Source: Bacilli bacterium
Lineage (GTDB): Bacteria; Bacillota_I; Bacilli_A; RFN20; CAG-826
Reading direction: 5' to 3'
Assembly: GCA_016302705.1 (NCBI GenBank)
Contig: JAEDNC010000001.1
Coordinates: 1-25,417 of the forward strand
DNA length: 25,417 bases
The position numbers and the translations under genes were made by a program. Numbering within the stretch: the first letter of the stretch is position 1; every line of letters begins with the position of its first letter. The notes under the pieces were generated by a model that saw only the letters and a list, made by a program, of their open reading frames with translations, was not told the origin of the DNA and did not search any database. Positions 6,579 through 14,981 of the stretch are shown in pieces.

Positions 6579-9338
6579 ATGAATAATAAAAAATTCTTTG
6601 GTGCTGCAATTACTACTATTTTTTCTCTTATAATGGCCGTTACTGCAGCCAATTTCTCTTCTACCTCTGTCAAGAAAGCCTCTGCTTTAGGCAATGAAAA
6701 CGATGCTCCATACTCTGAAGCATCTTTTAATTCGTCAGTTGAATTAGGCAGAAATGAATTGACGGTAGATATTCAATCTTTGACAAGTACTCCAACGAGT
6801 AAATCAGCTACTATTACTTTCTCAAGCGTTAGCGTTACTGGATGGGGCACTCCAAAGAAGAATGCTTACATTGTTATTGATGATCCTGACTATTCTGGTT
6901 CTGAATCTCAACCATCTTTGAGCGATCGTACTAACCCACAATTCAATGGATACACTATTGAAATGTCAAATGCTGCAACATTTACATTGGATTACGGTAC
7001 AGGAGATTCTAGAGTAAAAATTACAGAATTTGTTATTCCTCAAACAGTTAGTTATGGAAATACATTCTCTATCAAAAACAACAAAATTCTTTCTGATACA
7101 TTCGTTTTTGAAAAAGGACTTGAAGAAGCCAAATTTGATAGATTAGTTATTCCTAGTGGAATCGAAGTCATTGAATCTAGAGCATTCCAAAATGTTCCTG
7201 CGAATGTCGAAGTAAAAATTTGCGAACCTTCAAAACCAGCTGGATGGGCTAATGATTGGTTTGGCGATATCGATCCAACAAAAATTGAATGGAATTATCA
7301 ATTAATTGGGCCAGATACCACTGGTCGTACCACTGGCAACGAAACAAACCAACTTGACCAATCAATTGGTACTGCTAAAAAAACATTTGGCAAGTTATCT
7401 AATTCTGCTGGTAATAACGCCAACAACGTCTATACAGTAGTGAACGATGTCAATTGGACTGGAGATTTTGATAATCCAGTTAGAGATGGTTCATCTGCTC
7501 CATATGCTTTAGAAGGATATGTTTTAAGACTTATCGATAACGCTTCAACAATTTACGTTCCAGAAACAATGAAATATGGTAGTGATTTAACTATTGTTAA
7601 TAATAGAATTGCTGCCCATGCACTTGATTTTGATCAATATGATGATAACGAACAATATATTGGAAATATAACTGAAATCTACATTCCGAGTGGAATTCAA
7701 GAAATTGAATCCAAAGCATTTACTGATGTTCCTGCTTCAGTAACATTTAAATGTGAAGCAGCTTCTAAACCTGCTCTTTGGTCTGATTCATGGGTTCCAA
7801 ACGGAACAAAAGTTGAATGGGGCGTTGCTTTTGATGAAAGTAAGAGAAATACAGCCGTCACTTCAACTGACAGATTATTTAGATTAGCAAACGAAGACAC
7901 AACCTTTATTTTGGGTTACAAATATACTCAGCACGACACATTCTTCTGTGAACACTGCAATGAAATTTATCAAGCATCTGAATTGGTTGATGGAAAGTGC
8001 CCAGAAGGACACGCTGTTACCGTTCTCCCAGATGTAACTCCTGAATTCCAAAAACCACTTGTTGTTTCTTACGATATTAGAAACACAAGAGACAATTCTA
8101 CTAGAAAAGTCTGGTACGAATTCCCATTACAATCTGAAGAACCAACTTCAACCTCAACTTCTTATTATGATTCAGTTAGAACTCAACCTCTTTCTCGTTC
8201 ATTTGATATTTTGTTAAAAGACGATGAAGAGTTTGATGCTGCTTCGGTTAATGTCTATAACATTTATCGTGCAAAATCAACTAAGATTCTAACTAAAACC
8301 GTTGAAGATGGACGTGTAGTAGAAAAATACCTCACTTATCGTTACCCAGATACTAAGGTAAGCTTTGCCGCATCTGCTAGTAAACGTTATAAAAATGAAG
8401 TTAATGTTAACTCAGTTGTCAAATATAACTTTACCGGTTTAACAAAATTCTTTGACTATTCAATGATTTCGATGAATGTTGATAAGGTTTTACCATCTTA
8501 CTGGTTTGAAGGAATCAGTGAGGATGTTAGAAACTCTGTCCAAGACAAGATCGATGATGGTTCCTACTCTATTCGTTATGCTGTCTATAACATCAACAAT
8601 TCATTCTATCGTTTAACATATTATTCACCATCTTTAAATAAGATAGTGACAGTCACAACCGCAATTAAGACACCTAACTCTGTTGTTGTTCTCGAAAAAG
8701 ACAACGGCAACAAACTTTCATATTTAATCAAAAATAGTGATATTACTTATGAAGAAGGTGGAAAGAAATACAATGATTTCGCACTTGAAAACTTAAAGCA
8801 ATTAGAAATCGTTGGATTTACTATCAATATTCACTTATGGAATATCGCTCAATCAACTAAAGTTGGACGTACTGATTTGTCCATCCACTTTGGTGCGATT
8901 GATGTTATGCCAGTAAACGCAAACGCAAAAGTTTACAATATCTTTACATTTATTCTTATCTTCGAATTGGTTGCTTTAGCAGCTTACGCAATTGGATCGG
9001 TTGCTCTCTTCTTTGTCTTAAAAGAGAAATATAAGAACGATGAATTTAGAAGAATGAAACCAAAAGCATATGCCAAGACTGCTATTCTTGGATATGTTGG
9101 TTTACTTATTATTTCGATTACAGTTCTCTTTATCATCTTTAGAGGAGGACTATTTAGCAATGCAGTCGCGGTTCATAACCCAATCGACATCTTTATCGTT
9201 GTTCCAGGTGTTATTTCAATCGTGATTATTGGCTACTTTATTAAGTTTGTTGTTGGTAAAATTAAATCTAACAAACAACGTAAACAAGCCAAAAAATTAA
9301 AACTTAACGAAGATGCCGTTGATGATGGCACTAAATAA
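6579..9338 (+). CDS. BspA-like leucine-rich-repeat surface protein with C-terminal membrane helices
   Basis: A 919-residue exported protein, first gene of the long operon. An N-terminal hydrophobic helix (about 5-25) serves as signal or anchor. Two related blocks follow, about 78-245 and 270-415. Each contains a BspA/LRR_5-type unit: LVIPSGIEVIESRAFQNVPA near 188 and IYIPSGIQEIESKAFTDVPA near 367, then SKPA-GW or SKPA-LW and a closing -VEW. Near 456 is a zinc-knuckle-like motif, CEHCNEIYQ, with a second CPEGH. After a beta-rich region the C-terminal 135 residues hold about three membrane helices (starting near 785, 830 and 865) and a long basic cytoplasmic tail ending in KKLKLNEDAVDDGTK. The ATPase gene follows after 20 bases, so this is probably a receptor or scaffold of the transporter. 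Its ligand is unknown. The architecture as a whole is not one I can name. Confidence 0.75.
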   Translation: MNNKKFFGAAITTIFSLIMAVTAANFSSTSVKKASALGNENDAPYSEASFNSSVELGRNELTVDIQSLTSTPTSKSATITFSSVSVTGWGTPKKNAYIVIDDPDYSGSESQPSLSDRTNPQFNGYTIEMSNAATFTLDYGTGDSRVKITEFVIPQTVSYGNTFSIKNNKILSDTFVFEKGLEEAKFDRLVIPSGIEVIESRAFQNVPANVEVKICEPSKPAGWANDWFGDIDPTKIEWNYQLIGPDTTGRTTGNETNQLDQSIGTAKKTFGKLSNSAGNNANNVYTVVNDVNWTGDFDNPVRDGSSAPYALEGYVLRLIDNASTIYVPETMKYGSDLTIVNNRIAAHALDFDQYDDNEQYIGNITEIYIPSGIQEIESKAFTDVPASVTFKCEAASKPALWSDSWVPNGTKVEWGVAFDESKRNTAVTSTDRLFRLANEDTTFILGYKYTQHDTFFCEHCNEIYQASELVDGKCPEGHAVTVLPDVTPEFQKPLVVSYDIRNTRDNSTRKVWYEFPLQSEEPTSTSTSYYDSVRTQPLSRSFDILLKDDEEFDAASVNVYNIYRAKSTKILTKTVEDGRVVEKYLTYRYPDTKVSFAASASKRYKNEVNVNSVVKYNFTGLTKFFDYSMISMNVDKVLPSYWFEGISEDVRNSVQDKIDDGSYSIRYAVYNINNSFYRLTYYSPSLNKIVTVTTAIKTPNSVVVLEKDNGNKLSYLIKNSDITYEEGGKKYNDFALENLKQLEIVGFTINIHLWNIAQSTKVGRTDLSIHFGAIDVMPVNANAKVYNIFTFILIFELVALAAYAIGSVALFFVLKEKYKNDEFRRMKPKAYAKTAILGYVGLLIISITVLFIIFRGGLFSNAVAVHNPIDIFIVVPGVISIVIIGYFIKFVVGKIKSNKQRKQAKKLKLNEDAVDDGTK

Positions 9339-9358
9339 TTTCATAGAGGAGTTTATAT

Positions 9359-11269
9359 ATGGAAATTAAGATTAAAAGCTTAACAAAAATCTTCCCAGGC
9401 GATGCAAAAAAGAATATTCGTGATACCATCGCTGTTAAGGACTTGGATTTTGTTGTTGATGATGGCACACTTGTTGGTCTTCTCGGCCCATCAGGATGTG
9501 GTAAATCAACTACACTTTATATGATTTCAGGATTACAAGTTCCTACATCTGGTGAAGTTTGGTTTGGTGACCAAGAAGTTACTAACTTATCCCCAGAAAA
9601 AAGAGGTATTGGTTTAGTTTTCCAAAACTACGCTTTATATCCTCATATGACAATTTATAAGAACATCGAATTCCCATTAACAAGTTTACAAGTCGAAGTT
9701 CCTCTTGAAACATTCTTTACATATCATCTTGCCTATTCCTATCAAATGAAGGAAGACGATGATGTTAATGGAATTAAGAAAGCCTTCCAATCATTAGCGG
9801 CTAAAACCGGTTATTCAAGAAAACAATTCAAACTTGATATTCAAGAAAAAGATCGTAATTTAGATATCAAAGTTGAATTAATTGATGTTTCAAAAACATC
9901 AAAAGCTTTATTTACAGAAAATGTTAATAAGATTATTGATGTTAAGCTTGAAAGTGAAAATGAAGTTCAATCAAGTGACGCTTTATTTGATACGACATTC
10001 CGTGCGACAGTGGAAACCATTACCGAAAACGAAACAATTGATGTTGCTTTCCGTGGCCGTTTAGGAAAGAACTTCTCTACAAGTTCAATTGATGAAACAA
10101 TTAAAATCTTCAATTCAACCTCTAATGAATTTGGAAAACCAGCTGAAGTAGTTATTACTAAGACTCAACATGGTTATGAAATCATGGCTCGTGTTTTAGG
10201 TATTAAACACTTAAGAATCAACGAATGGTTTGAAGCAGTTAAAGCCTCTTATCCATACGAAAATCCTTATTTCACAGTATCTTCAGTTAACAATAAAGAA
10301 CTTACTCAAAACGTTAAGAAATTCTTAGCAGAACATAAATGTGATGTTGCTGATTTTAAAATTTATTTTGATAAAGAACACACAAAGATGTACTTCAAAT
10401 TATTGAAAAAATCACAAGAACAATCTGCTGAATTATTAAAAGAATTATCAGAGAAATTCCAACTCGCTGACGTTGAAACTGCAGTCAGTCAAGCAATCAG
10501 TCACCGTAAACTCACAAAAGAAGAAAGACGTGATATTGTTTATGAAACCGCAAAACTCGTCCAAGTCGATGAATACTTACAACGTAAGCCATCACAACTT
10601 TCTGGTGGTCAACAACAACGTGTCGCTATTGCTCGTGCATTAGTCAAACACCCACGTGTCTTATTATTAGATGAACCATTATCTAACTTAGACGCTCGTT
10701 TAAGATTACAAACACGTGAAGAAATTAGACGTATTCAACAAGAAACAGGTATTACTTCTGTCTTTGTTACACACGACCAAGAAGAAGCAATGTCTATTTC
10801 TGATCAAATCGTCGTTATGAAACTCGGTGAAATGCAACAAATGGGTAAACCACAAGATGTTTACAATTCACCAGCTAACTTATTCGTTGCTCAATTCTTA
10901 GGAACTCCACCAATCAATGTCTTCCATGGACGTGTTGAAGGAAAGAAAGTCTTCGTTGGCGATGACTGCGTTTACACAGCAAGCGAAGAAATTGGCAATA
11001 AAGATGTCTACGTTGCAATTAGACCAGAAGGATTTACTCTTGCTGGTGCTAAAGACAAAGATGTCTTGCACGCTAATTGCGAAATGATTCAAGTTATGGG
11101 TCGTGATATTAGCGTCGTTGCAAATAACGAGAAATGTATCAAACCAACTTTTAAAGCAATTATTTCTGCTGATGACACAGTTAATCCAGGACCAGTTGCA
11201 TTTAAAGTTAAACCTCATAAAATTTTCATCTTTGATGGCGAAACAGAAGAAAGAATTTACACAAAATAA
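9359..11269 (+). CDS. ABC importer ATPase, MalK/UgpC type, with ~265-residue insertion
   Basis: A 636-residue ATPase; MalK/UgpC proteins are usually about 360-380. Walker A GPSGCGKST lies near 42-50, the Q-loop VFQNYALYPHMTIYKNIEF near 85-105, the signature LSGGQQQRVAIARAL near 413, Walker B VLLLDEP near 433-439, D-loop SNLDARLR, and H-loop FVTHDQEEAM near 470. The C-terminal part (from about 505) is the MalK-type regulatory/TOBE region. All catalytic motifs are intact. Between about 113 and 380, where relatives have a short linker, there is an extra alpha/beta block with segments such as GKPAEVVITKTQHGYEIMA and CDVADFKIYFDKEH. This falls in the helical subdomain that contacts the permeases. 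The ribosome site AGAGGAG (9345-9351) is strong. Large insertions in related ATPases are known from mycoplasmas. The substrate cannot be read from the ATPase. Confidence 0.92.
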   Translation: MEIKIKSLTKIFPGDAKKNIRDTIAVKDLDFVVDDGTLVGLLGPSGCGKSTTLYMISGLQVPTSGEVWFGDQEVTNLSPEKRGIGLVFQNYALYPHMTIYKNIEFPLTSLQVEVPLETFFTYHLAYSYQMKEDDDVNGIKKAFQSLAAKTGYSRKQFKLDIQEKDRNLDIKVELIDVSKTSKALFTENVNKIIDVKLESENEVQSSDALFDTTFRATVETITENETIDVAFRGRLGKNFSTSSIDETIKIFNSTSNEFGKPAEVVITKTQHGYEIMARVLGIKHLRINEWFEAVKASYPYENPYFTVSSVNNKELTQNVKKFLAEHKCDVADFKIYFDKEHTKMYFKLLKKSQEQSAELLKELSEKFQLADVETAVSQAISHRKLTKEERRDIVYETAKLVQVDEYLQRKPSQLSGGQQQRVAIARALVKHPRVLLLDEPLSNLDARLRLQTREEIRRIQQETGITSVFVTHDQEEAMSISDQIVVMKLGEMQQMGKPQDVYNSPANLFVAQFLGTPPINVFHGRVEGKKVFVGDDCVYTASEEIGNKDVYVAIRPEGFTLAGAKDKDVLHANCEMIQVMGRDISVVANNEKCIKPTFKAIISADDTVNPGPVAFKVKPHKIFIFDGETEERIYTK

Positions 11270-11278
11270 GGAGGCCAT

Positions 11279-12412
11279 ATGTTATTAGAAAAAATTAAAA
11301 ACCTTTTCAATAGCAAAAAATCAGCTTCTACCGATCAACCTGTGGCTGCGGAATCCTTGTTTGACACTGGAATCCCAGATATCTCTGAAGGCTATGATTC
11401 AGAAAAAGACGTGGTGGTTCGTTTAGTTGGAAAAAGACCAACAAAGAGTTACCGTGTCAGTGGAATTGATGATGTTGCTAGTAAAAATAACTGGAAAGCA
11501 TGGTTATATCTAGCACCAGTTATCATCTTAGTGGCAATCTTCTTGCTCTATCCTTTAATTAATACAATTTATATCGCGTTCGCAAAAGAATATAGTTATA
11601 TCAAAGGATACGGTACAGGATTGACGCTTGATAACTTTGGCGTTGTTCTTGGCTTAAAAGAATATATCAACGCTAGTGGACAAAGAGCCACAGAAACTAA
11701 CTTTGTGAACTTCGCGATCCCTAATACAATTGTTATCGCATTTGTGACTGTTCCATTGTCAATTTTCTTAGCTCTTATTATTGCAGTTGCCCTTAACTCC
11801 ATTAAATGGTTCCAAAAATTCTTACAAACAGTGTTCTTCTTACCTTATGTTACTAATGGCATTGCTATTGGTATGGTCTTTGCGGTTATCTTTGATAGAC
11901 AAGGCATTATTAACAACTTGTTCCATACAGATATCGCATGGATTCAAAACGCTGAACACTGGACCGCAATGGTACCACTTTGTATCTACATCGTTTGGAA
12001 TTCTATTCCATTTAAGATTTTAATCTTATTATCAGGCTTACAAGGCGTTGACAAGCAATATTATCAAGCTGCTCAAATCGATAGTGCTTCTAAAGGCAAA
12101 GTTCTTCTTAAGATCACTATTCCATTACTCTCTCCACAAATCTTATATTTGATGATTACAGGATTTATTGGAGCGTTTAAGGAATATAACTCCATCATTT
12201 CTATCTTTGGTGCTCCAAGTACCGCAGGCAGTGGTGGTGCATCTACTGAAAAGAACTTATTAACAGTCGTCTATTATGTTTACGATATTCTTGAACATGA
12301 TAGCCAAACAATGATTCAATACGCTGCTGCCGGAGCAGTCTTGTTATTCGTTGCTATTCTTCTCTTCACATTTATTCAATCTAAAGTGTCGAAGAGTAGA
12401 GTTTATTATTAG
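11279..12412 (+). CDS. ABC importer permease, MalF/UgpA type
   Basis: A 377-residue inner-membrane subunit. A cytoplasmic N-terminal extension of about 70 residues precedes the first helix (AWLYLAPVIILVAIFLLYPL, about 73-95). Further helices follow, with the FFLPYVTNGIAIGMVFAVIF stretch typical of MalF/UgpA. The EAA loop that docks on the ATPase is near 263: AAQIDSASKGKVLLKITIPL. AAGGAGG (11268-11274) overlaps the stop codon of the ATPase gene, so translation is likely coupled. The subunit should pair with the product of the next gene to form the channel. The long N-terminal extension may interact with the enlarged ATPase, but that is a guess. Confidence 0.93.
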   Translation: MLLEKIKNLFNSKKSASTDQPVAAESLFDTGIPDISEGYDSEKDVVVRLVGKRPTKSYRVSGIDDVASKNNWKAWLYLAPVIILVAIFLLYPLINTIYIAFAKEYSYIKGYGTGLTLDNFGVVLGLKEYINASGQRATETNFVNFAIPNTIVIAFVTVPLSIFLALIIAVALNSIKWFQKFLQTVFFLPYVTNGIAIGMVFAVIFDRQGIINNLFHTDIAWIQNAEHWTAMVPLCIYIVWNSIPFKILILLSGLQGVDKQYYQAAQIDSASKGKVLLKITIPLLSPQILYLMITGFIGAFKEYNSIISIFGAPSTAGSGGASTEKNLLTVVYYVYDILEHDSQTMIQYAAAGAVLLFVAILLFTFIQSKVSKSRVYY

Positions 12413-12424
12413 GAGGTGTTGTTT

Positions 12425-13402
12425 ATGGCAAAAACTTATAACAACTTTCAAGGTCAAAATTTAAACCAAAACATCACACTTTCTATTAAAGAAGCCGGCA
12501 AAACCGTTGAAACAATCAAGAAGGCTGAAAAAGTTACAAAGATTATTTCAACAATCATTACCTATGCGTTTATAGTCGCATTAGCATTACTCGTAATCTT
12601 CCCATTTTATTGGATGATTATTACATCACTTAAATCGTTAGATGAAATCACTGGTATGTCTACTGGTGGTAGACAAACATACTTCCCAGAAATCGTTATG
12701 TGGAGTAACTACGTGTATGTTTTCCAAAAATTTGATTTTTCAACTTATATGGTTAACACAGTTGTTGTCGCTATCTTCTCAACAATTGGTACACTTTTTA
12801 CTACAATCTTCGCAGCATTTGCTTTCTCTAGACTTAACTTCAAAGGAAGAGAAACAGTGTTTGCAATCTTGCTTATGACAATGATGATTCCTGGCGAAAT
12901 GATGGTCTTATCTAACTACATTACCGTCGCATCATTTGGATGGATTGAAAGTGACAGTCAAACATTATTACAAGCTTATGCCTGTATGATTGTTCCTTTC
13001 TGGGTTAGTGTCTTCTATATCTACTTATTAAGACAAAACTTTAAACAAATCCCTAAAGAATTATATTTAGCAGCCAAAGTTGATGGTAAGAGCGATTGGA
13101 ACTACTTATGGAAAGTCATGGTTCCTCTTGCCGCCCCAACACTTATCTCAATTTCGATTCTCAAATTCATGGGAACTTGGAATTCGTATATGTGGCCTCA
13201 ACTTGTATGTAAAAATGAAGCTTACCAATTAATCTCAAATGGTTTACGTGGATCAAGCTTCACAAATGCTGATACAGGAATTACTGAATACGGTTATCGT
13301 ATGGCAGCGACAGTTCTTGTTACAGTCCCACTCTTCTTATTATTCGTCTTCTTCCGTAAATACATCATGCGTGGTGTTGGAAGAGCCGGTATTAAGGGTT
13401 AA
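12425..13402 (+). CDS. ABC importer permease, MalG/UgpE type
   Basis: A 325-residue permease. I place the start at the ATG at 12425, 8 bases after a perfect AGGAGG (12411-12416); a GTG at 12416 lies inside that ribosome site and is unlikely. About 35 cytoplasmic residues precede the first helix (ALALLVIFPFYWMIITSLK, the usual MalG opening). Helices follow through AILLMTMMIPGEMMVLSNYI, and the EAA loop lies near 214: LAAKVDGKSDWNYLWKVMVP. The C-terminus (FFRKYIMRGVGRAGIKG) closely resembles the usual MalG/UgpE ending. It forms the heterodimeric membrane channel with the preceding permease. The genes are in ATPase-permease-permease-binding protein order. Confidence 0.93.
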   Translation: MAKTYNNFQGQNLNQNITLSIKEAGKTVETIKKAEKVTKIISTIITYAFIVALALLVIFPFYWMIITSLKSLDEITGMSTGGRQTYFPEIVMWSNYVYVFQKFDFSTYMVNTVVVAIFSTIGTLFTTIFAAFAFSRLNFKGRETVFAILLMTMMIPGEMMVLSNYITVASFGWIESDSQTLLQAYACMIVPFWVSVFYIYLLRQNFKQIPKELYLAAKVDGKSDWNYLWKVMVPLAAPTLISISILKFMGTWNSYMWPQLVCKNEAYQLISNGLRGSSFTNADTGITEYGYRMAATVLVTVPLFLLFVFFRKYIMRGVGRAGIKG

Positions 13403-13408
13403 TAAAGT

Positions 13409-13432
13409 TTATAATGCTTAAGCATTTATAAT
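13409..13432 (+). promoter_or_regulatory. Short RNA hairpin between permease and binding-protein genes
   Basis: Bases 13413-13426 form a perfect 14-base palindrome (AATGCTTAAGCATT), extended by TTATAA pairing on both sides with one bulged T. It lies in the 46-base gap before the first binding-protein gene and just upstream of its ribosome site (13435-13441). No T-run follows, so it is not a standard terminator. Such stems often stabilise or process mRNA so that binding proteins outnumber permeases. Confidence 0.35.
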
Positions 13433-13448
13433 AAAAAGGAGAATAATT

Positions 13449-14963
13449 ATGAAAAAATTCAGAAAATTATTAATTGCAGCTGCATCAGTTATGGGCGTTT
13501 CTGCTCTCGTTGGATGTGGACAACAAGGAGTCTCTGATAATGGTTATCTCATCAAAGTATGGGGAACATTTAACGACACCTATGGTGCAATTGTTGAGAA
13601 AGCAATCAACAAAATGAAGGAATTGCATCCTGAATATACTATCAAATACACCAAACAAACAGGTATGGGCTACGATGGTTTGGCTGATTTAGCAGTTAAA
13701 GGATTTGCTGCTGGTGATTATCCAGATGCAATTGTTGCTTATCCAGATTCAGTTGCTGACTTCATTTATGCTGGTAAAGCACTTGATATGTCTAAATATA
13801 TGAACGATCCAGAAATTGGTTGGACTCAAGAAGATATTGATGATATTCCAGAAGCTTACCTCAACGAAGGTAGTGATTATTTTATTCCAGGAACATTCTC
13901 ACTCCCACTTTGTAAATCAACAGAAGCGATGTATTACAATCGTACAATCTTGATTGACTTAGACCTTTCTGGTATTGATGATGAGATTAATGATGGTGAA
14001 CCACTTGATGATGATTATCTCCAACATTTAACTTGGGATGAACTCTTCAATAAATTATGTCCAGCAATCATTGCTTATGATGCAAAATTACCTGAAGATA
14101 AGAAAATCTTAACTCCAGGTGCTGACTATAAAGATACCTGGGCATTAGTTGGTTATGACTCAGATGATAACTTATTCATTACTTTGGCTGAACAATATGG
14201 TTTACCATATACAAGCCTTAACAAGCAAACATTAAAAGGCTCTATCGACTTTGCTTTAACTGATGACCAAGGCAAATTCGCAGGTGTCAGTGATGAATAT
14301 ATGGAATTAATGAGAACATTCTCTAATGCATATAAGAATAGATATTTAACAACAAAGGGTGTCATCGGTAAGAATGTTAACTATGTTTCTACAACTGGTG
14401 GAATGCTCTTCTCAATCGGTTCAACCGGTGGTGTTTTCTATCAATATTCTTCAAATAACCCATACGATGTTGGCGTTGCTCCTGTTCCACAACGTTCATT
14501 TGCAAAAGAAACCGATATTAAATTAATTAACCAAGGACCATCTTTAGCATTCTTAGAACGTGGTACAGGCGATGTTAAAGAATTGCGTGCTAGAGGTGCA
14601 TGGATGTTCTATGATATTTGGACCTCTGTTGCTATTAACTCTGAATGGTCACAAACTTCTGGTTACACTCCAGTCAGATCTTCTGTCACTAGAGAACCTT
14701 CTTACTTGAAATATGCTTCAGAAGAAGGAAAACAACCAAAGACTCTTGAAATTCTTAACGCTCGTAATGCTACATATGTTGCAAATACATTAGATTACTT
14801 ATACAGCTCACCAGTTTTCTATGGCTCATCCAAGGCTCGTACTGCTGTTTCTGGCATCATGGCTGATATCTTCAAAGGATGTAAAAATCTTGACGTCAAT
14901 AGTGTTGAATTTGAAAATCTTGTCACAGAGACTTTCCGTAAAGGATTTAATAACGCTATTTAA
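13449..14963 (+). CDS. ABC solute-binding lipoprotein, family 1 (first of two)
   Basis: A 504-residue lipoprotein. Lipobox ALVGC (Cys23) follows a short signal peptide, and AAAGGAG (13435-13441) precedes the ATG. The fold is that of family 1 extracellular solute-binding proteins: KVWGTFNDTYGAIVEKAINK near the start, an acidic, Asp-rich middle, and a C-terminal lobe. It shares characteristic segments with the next gene's product: AYPDSVADF near 97, LPLCKSTEAMYYN near 155, TTKGVIGK near 298 and SSPVFYGS near 453. The two are paralogues, not copies. Family members usually bind sugars, sugar phosphates or oligosaccharides and hand them to MalF/MalG-type permeases. Here the neighbourhood of nucleases suggests nucleotides or oligonucleotides instead, which is inference. 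It would sit on the outer face of the membrane. Confidence 0.9.
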   Translation: MKKFRKLLIAAASVMGVSALVGCGQQGVSDNGYLIKVWGTFNDTYGAIVEKAINKMKELHPEYTIKYTKQTGMGYDGLADLAVKGFAAGDYPDAIVAYPDSVADFIYAGKALDMSKYMNDPEIGWTQEDIDDIPEAYLNEGSDYFIPGTFSLPLCKSTEAMYYNRTILIDLDLSGIDDEINDGEPLDDDYLQHLTWDELFNKLCPAIIAYDAKLPEDKKILTPGADYKDTWALVGYDSDDNLFITLAEQYGLPYTSLNKQTLKGSIDFALTDDQGKFAGVSDEYMELMRTFSNAYKNRYLTTKGVIGKNVNYVSTTGGMLFSIGSTGGVFYQYSSNNPYDVGVAPVPQRSFAKETDIKLINQGPSLAFLERGTGDVKELRARGAWMFYDIWTSVAINSEWSQTSGYTPVRSSVTREPSYLKYASEEGKQPKTLEILNARNATYVANTLDYLYSSPVFYGSSKARTAVSGIMADIFKGCKNLDVNSVEFENLVTETFRKGFNNAI

Positions 14964-14981
14964 TTGAAAGGAAGAAATTAT

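Noticed and set aside
12416..12424. GTG start at 12416 for the second permease
   Set aside because: The codon overlaps the AGGAGG ribosome site that serves the ATG at 12425.
14964..14981. TTG start at 14964 for the second binding protein
   Set aside because: It overlaps the AAAGGA site and would add charged residues before the signal peptide.
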